Shown in pieces: positions 5,792 through 6,221 of a DNA stretch of 6,221 bases (its first letter is position 1; the number at the start of each line of letters is the position of its first letter). The stretch spans positions 1 through 6,221 of the forward strand of contig CALKMS010000083.1 of assembly GCA_938091145.1 (NCBI GenBank). The letters are read 5' to 3'. Below the pieces are notes generated by a model. It was given only the letters and a program-made list of their open reading frames with translations, ran no database searches and was not told the origin of the DNA. The stretch is from an uncultured bacterium. GTDB taxonomy: Bacteria > Actinomycetota > Aquicultoria > SKW223 > CALKMS01. The position numbers and the translations under genes were made by a program.

Positions 5792-5909
5792 TCATTGCGA
5801 GGACTGCGAGCCGAAAGCAAAGCAAAACGAAGCAATCTCAGGGATTGCTTCTTTTCTCTCAGAGAACGAGATTGCCACGCTCCTCCCTTCGGTCGTCACT
5901 CGCAATGAC
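5792..5909. repeat. Palindromic unit E with two inner hairpins
   Basis: 118-bp unit, the longest. The outer arms TCATTGCGA and TCGCAATGA pair perfectly. Inside lie a perfect 9-bp stem, GAAGCAATC (5829-5837) with GATTGCTTC (5843-5851), and a perfect 6-bp stem, TTCTCT (5854-5859) with AGAGAA (5861-5866), so the unit folds as a branched structure. Confidence 0.8.
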
Positions 5910-5925
5910 AAGAAAAGTATCATCG

Positions 5926-6040
5926 CTCGCAATGACAGAAAAGGGGCTCGCAATGACAAAAAGGGTGTTTGCTCAAGCCCGCAATGACAAAAAGGGGCGC
6001 TCGTAATGACAAAATAAGAGCGCTTGCAATGAAAAAAAAG
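5926..6040. repeat. Degenerate ~22-bp minisatellite made from half-units
   Basis: Five successive copies of CTCGCAATGAC or a variant begin at 5926, 5947, 5978, 6000 and 6023, separated by purine-rich AAAAAGGGG-like spacers. Start-to-start steps are 21, 31, 22 and 23. The copies decay rightwards (CCCGCAATGAC, CTCGTAATGAC, CTTGCAATGA). Confidence 0.7.
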
Positions 6041-6042
6041 AA

Positions 6043-6205
6043 ATTTCTACCGACTTCCCTCTAAAAAAGGGAAAAGAGAAAAGGGTGCTTTAAGAAAAGT
6101 TAGAGTTTTTTACGAGTTCCCTCTTTGTTTATAAGTTTTTTTATAAGGTTTTTCTGCTCCTATCACCTTGTTCCCAAAAAGGACTAAAAAAGATTAAAAA
6201 AATTC
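6043..6205 (+). repeat. ~165-bp repeat element, copy 2 (degenerate)
   Basis: A second copy of the element at 4926-5090 in the same orientation. The best block, 6050-6093 against 4934-4977, matches at 39 of 44 positions without gaps, including CCGACTTCCCT and GGTGCTTTAA. Further right, TTGTTTATA and CCTTG line up in order, and AAAAAGGACTAAAAAAGATT corresponds to the right end of copy 1 with mostly G-to-A differences. The remainder to the window edge (6206-6221) shows nothing recognisable. Confidence 0.5.
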
Positions 6206-6221
6206 CTTACCTGCTACAAAA

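Larger units (their letters stand above)
5192..6032. repeat. Gene-free array of interspersed palindromic repeats (whole region)
   Basis: About 840 bp without a credible gene, built from one repeat family. A full unit opens with GTCATTGCGAGGACTGCGAG or a variant and closes with GCTCGCAATGAC, so the outer arms are inverted repeats. Five full units are present (5242-5321, 5363-5451, 5493-5581, 5650-5752, 5792-5909). Nine solitary right-hand halves also occur: 5192-5229, 5336-5351, 5613-5638, 5769-5779, 5926-5936, 5947-5957, 5978-5988, 6000-6010 and 6023-6032. Similar elements are widespread in intergenic DNA of many bacteria; they resemble REP or MITE-like palindromes and have no assigned function here. 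Short frames translating the repeats in both directions are artefacts. Confidence 0.85.

Noticed and set aside
5571..5987. Overlapping frames on both strands (minus 5571-5825, plus 5717-5908 and 5775-5987)
   Set aside because: All are repeat translations, mutually overlapping on opposite strands, with no family similarity.
5192..6032. CRISPR array
   Set aside because: Repeats are of variable length, partly halved, separated by related rather than unique spacers, and no cas gene is present.

Overview
The window is bacterial DNA. All recognisable genes lie on the minus strand, so transcription runs right to left. It holds two functional units, and a gene-free, repeat-rich stretch of about 1.45 kb lies upstream of them. 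The host looks like an anaerobic or facultatively anaerobic bacterium that can reduce nitrite to ammonium. Its base composition is moderately AT-rich by eye, and it uses many non-ATG starts. The phylum cannot be fixed from this sequence. The dispersed palindromes of the GTCATTGCGA...TCGCAATGAC type occur in many unrelated, often uncultivated, bacterial lineages and are not diagnostic. A lipobox on NrfA implies lipid anchoring, which fits a monoderm or monoderm-like host but does not prove it.

Layout. 1-848: 5' part of a MacB-type ABC permease, running off the left edge. 850-879: a nine-codon mini-ORF with a strong ribosome binding site, ending one base before the permease ATG. 887-1594: MacB-type ABC ATPase. 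1597-2634: MacA/HlyD-type membrane-fusion protein. These form one tripartite-exporter operon, with a promoter candidate at 2668-2695. 2818-4302: nrfA, pentahaem cytochrome c nitrite reductase. 4319-4768: nrfH, its tetrahaem membrane quinol dehydrogenase. nrfHA has its own extended -10 promoter candidate at 4822-4830. 4900-6221: no gene, but a structured repeat region. It contains two diverged direct copies of a ~165-bp element (4926-5090 and 6043-6205), a cluster of small dyads (5101-5180), five long palindromic units, nine solitary right-hand half-units, a 130-bp tandem duplication and a decaying ~22-bp minisatellite.

How the genes work together. NrfH takes electrons from menaquinol in the membrane and passes them to NrfA on the outer face, which reduces nitrite to ammonium. 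The downstream exporter operon is the same-strand neighbour but has its own promoter candidate and is probably functionally separate; its substrate cannot be read from the sequence.

Most notable points: NrfA keeps every catalytic residue but has Thr, Tyr and Arg at the three calcium-ligand positions, which places it in the calcium-independent subclass. The permease start is preceded by a coupled mini-ORF with an A7 run. The palindrome array has a strict left/right asymmetry and sits between two copies of one element.
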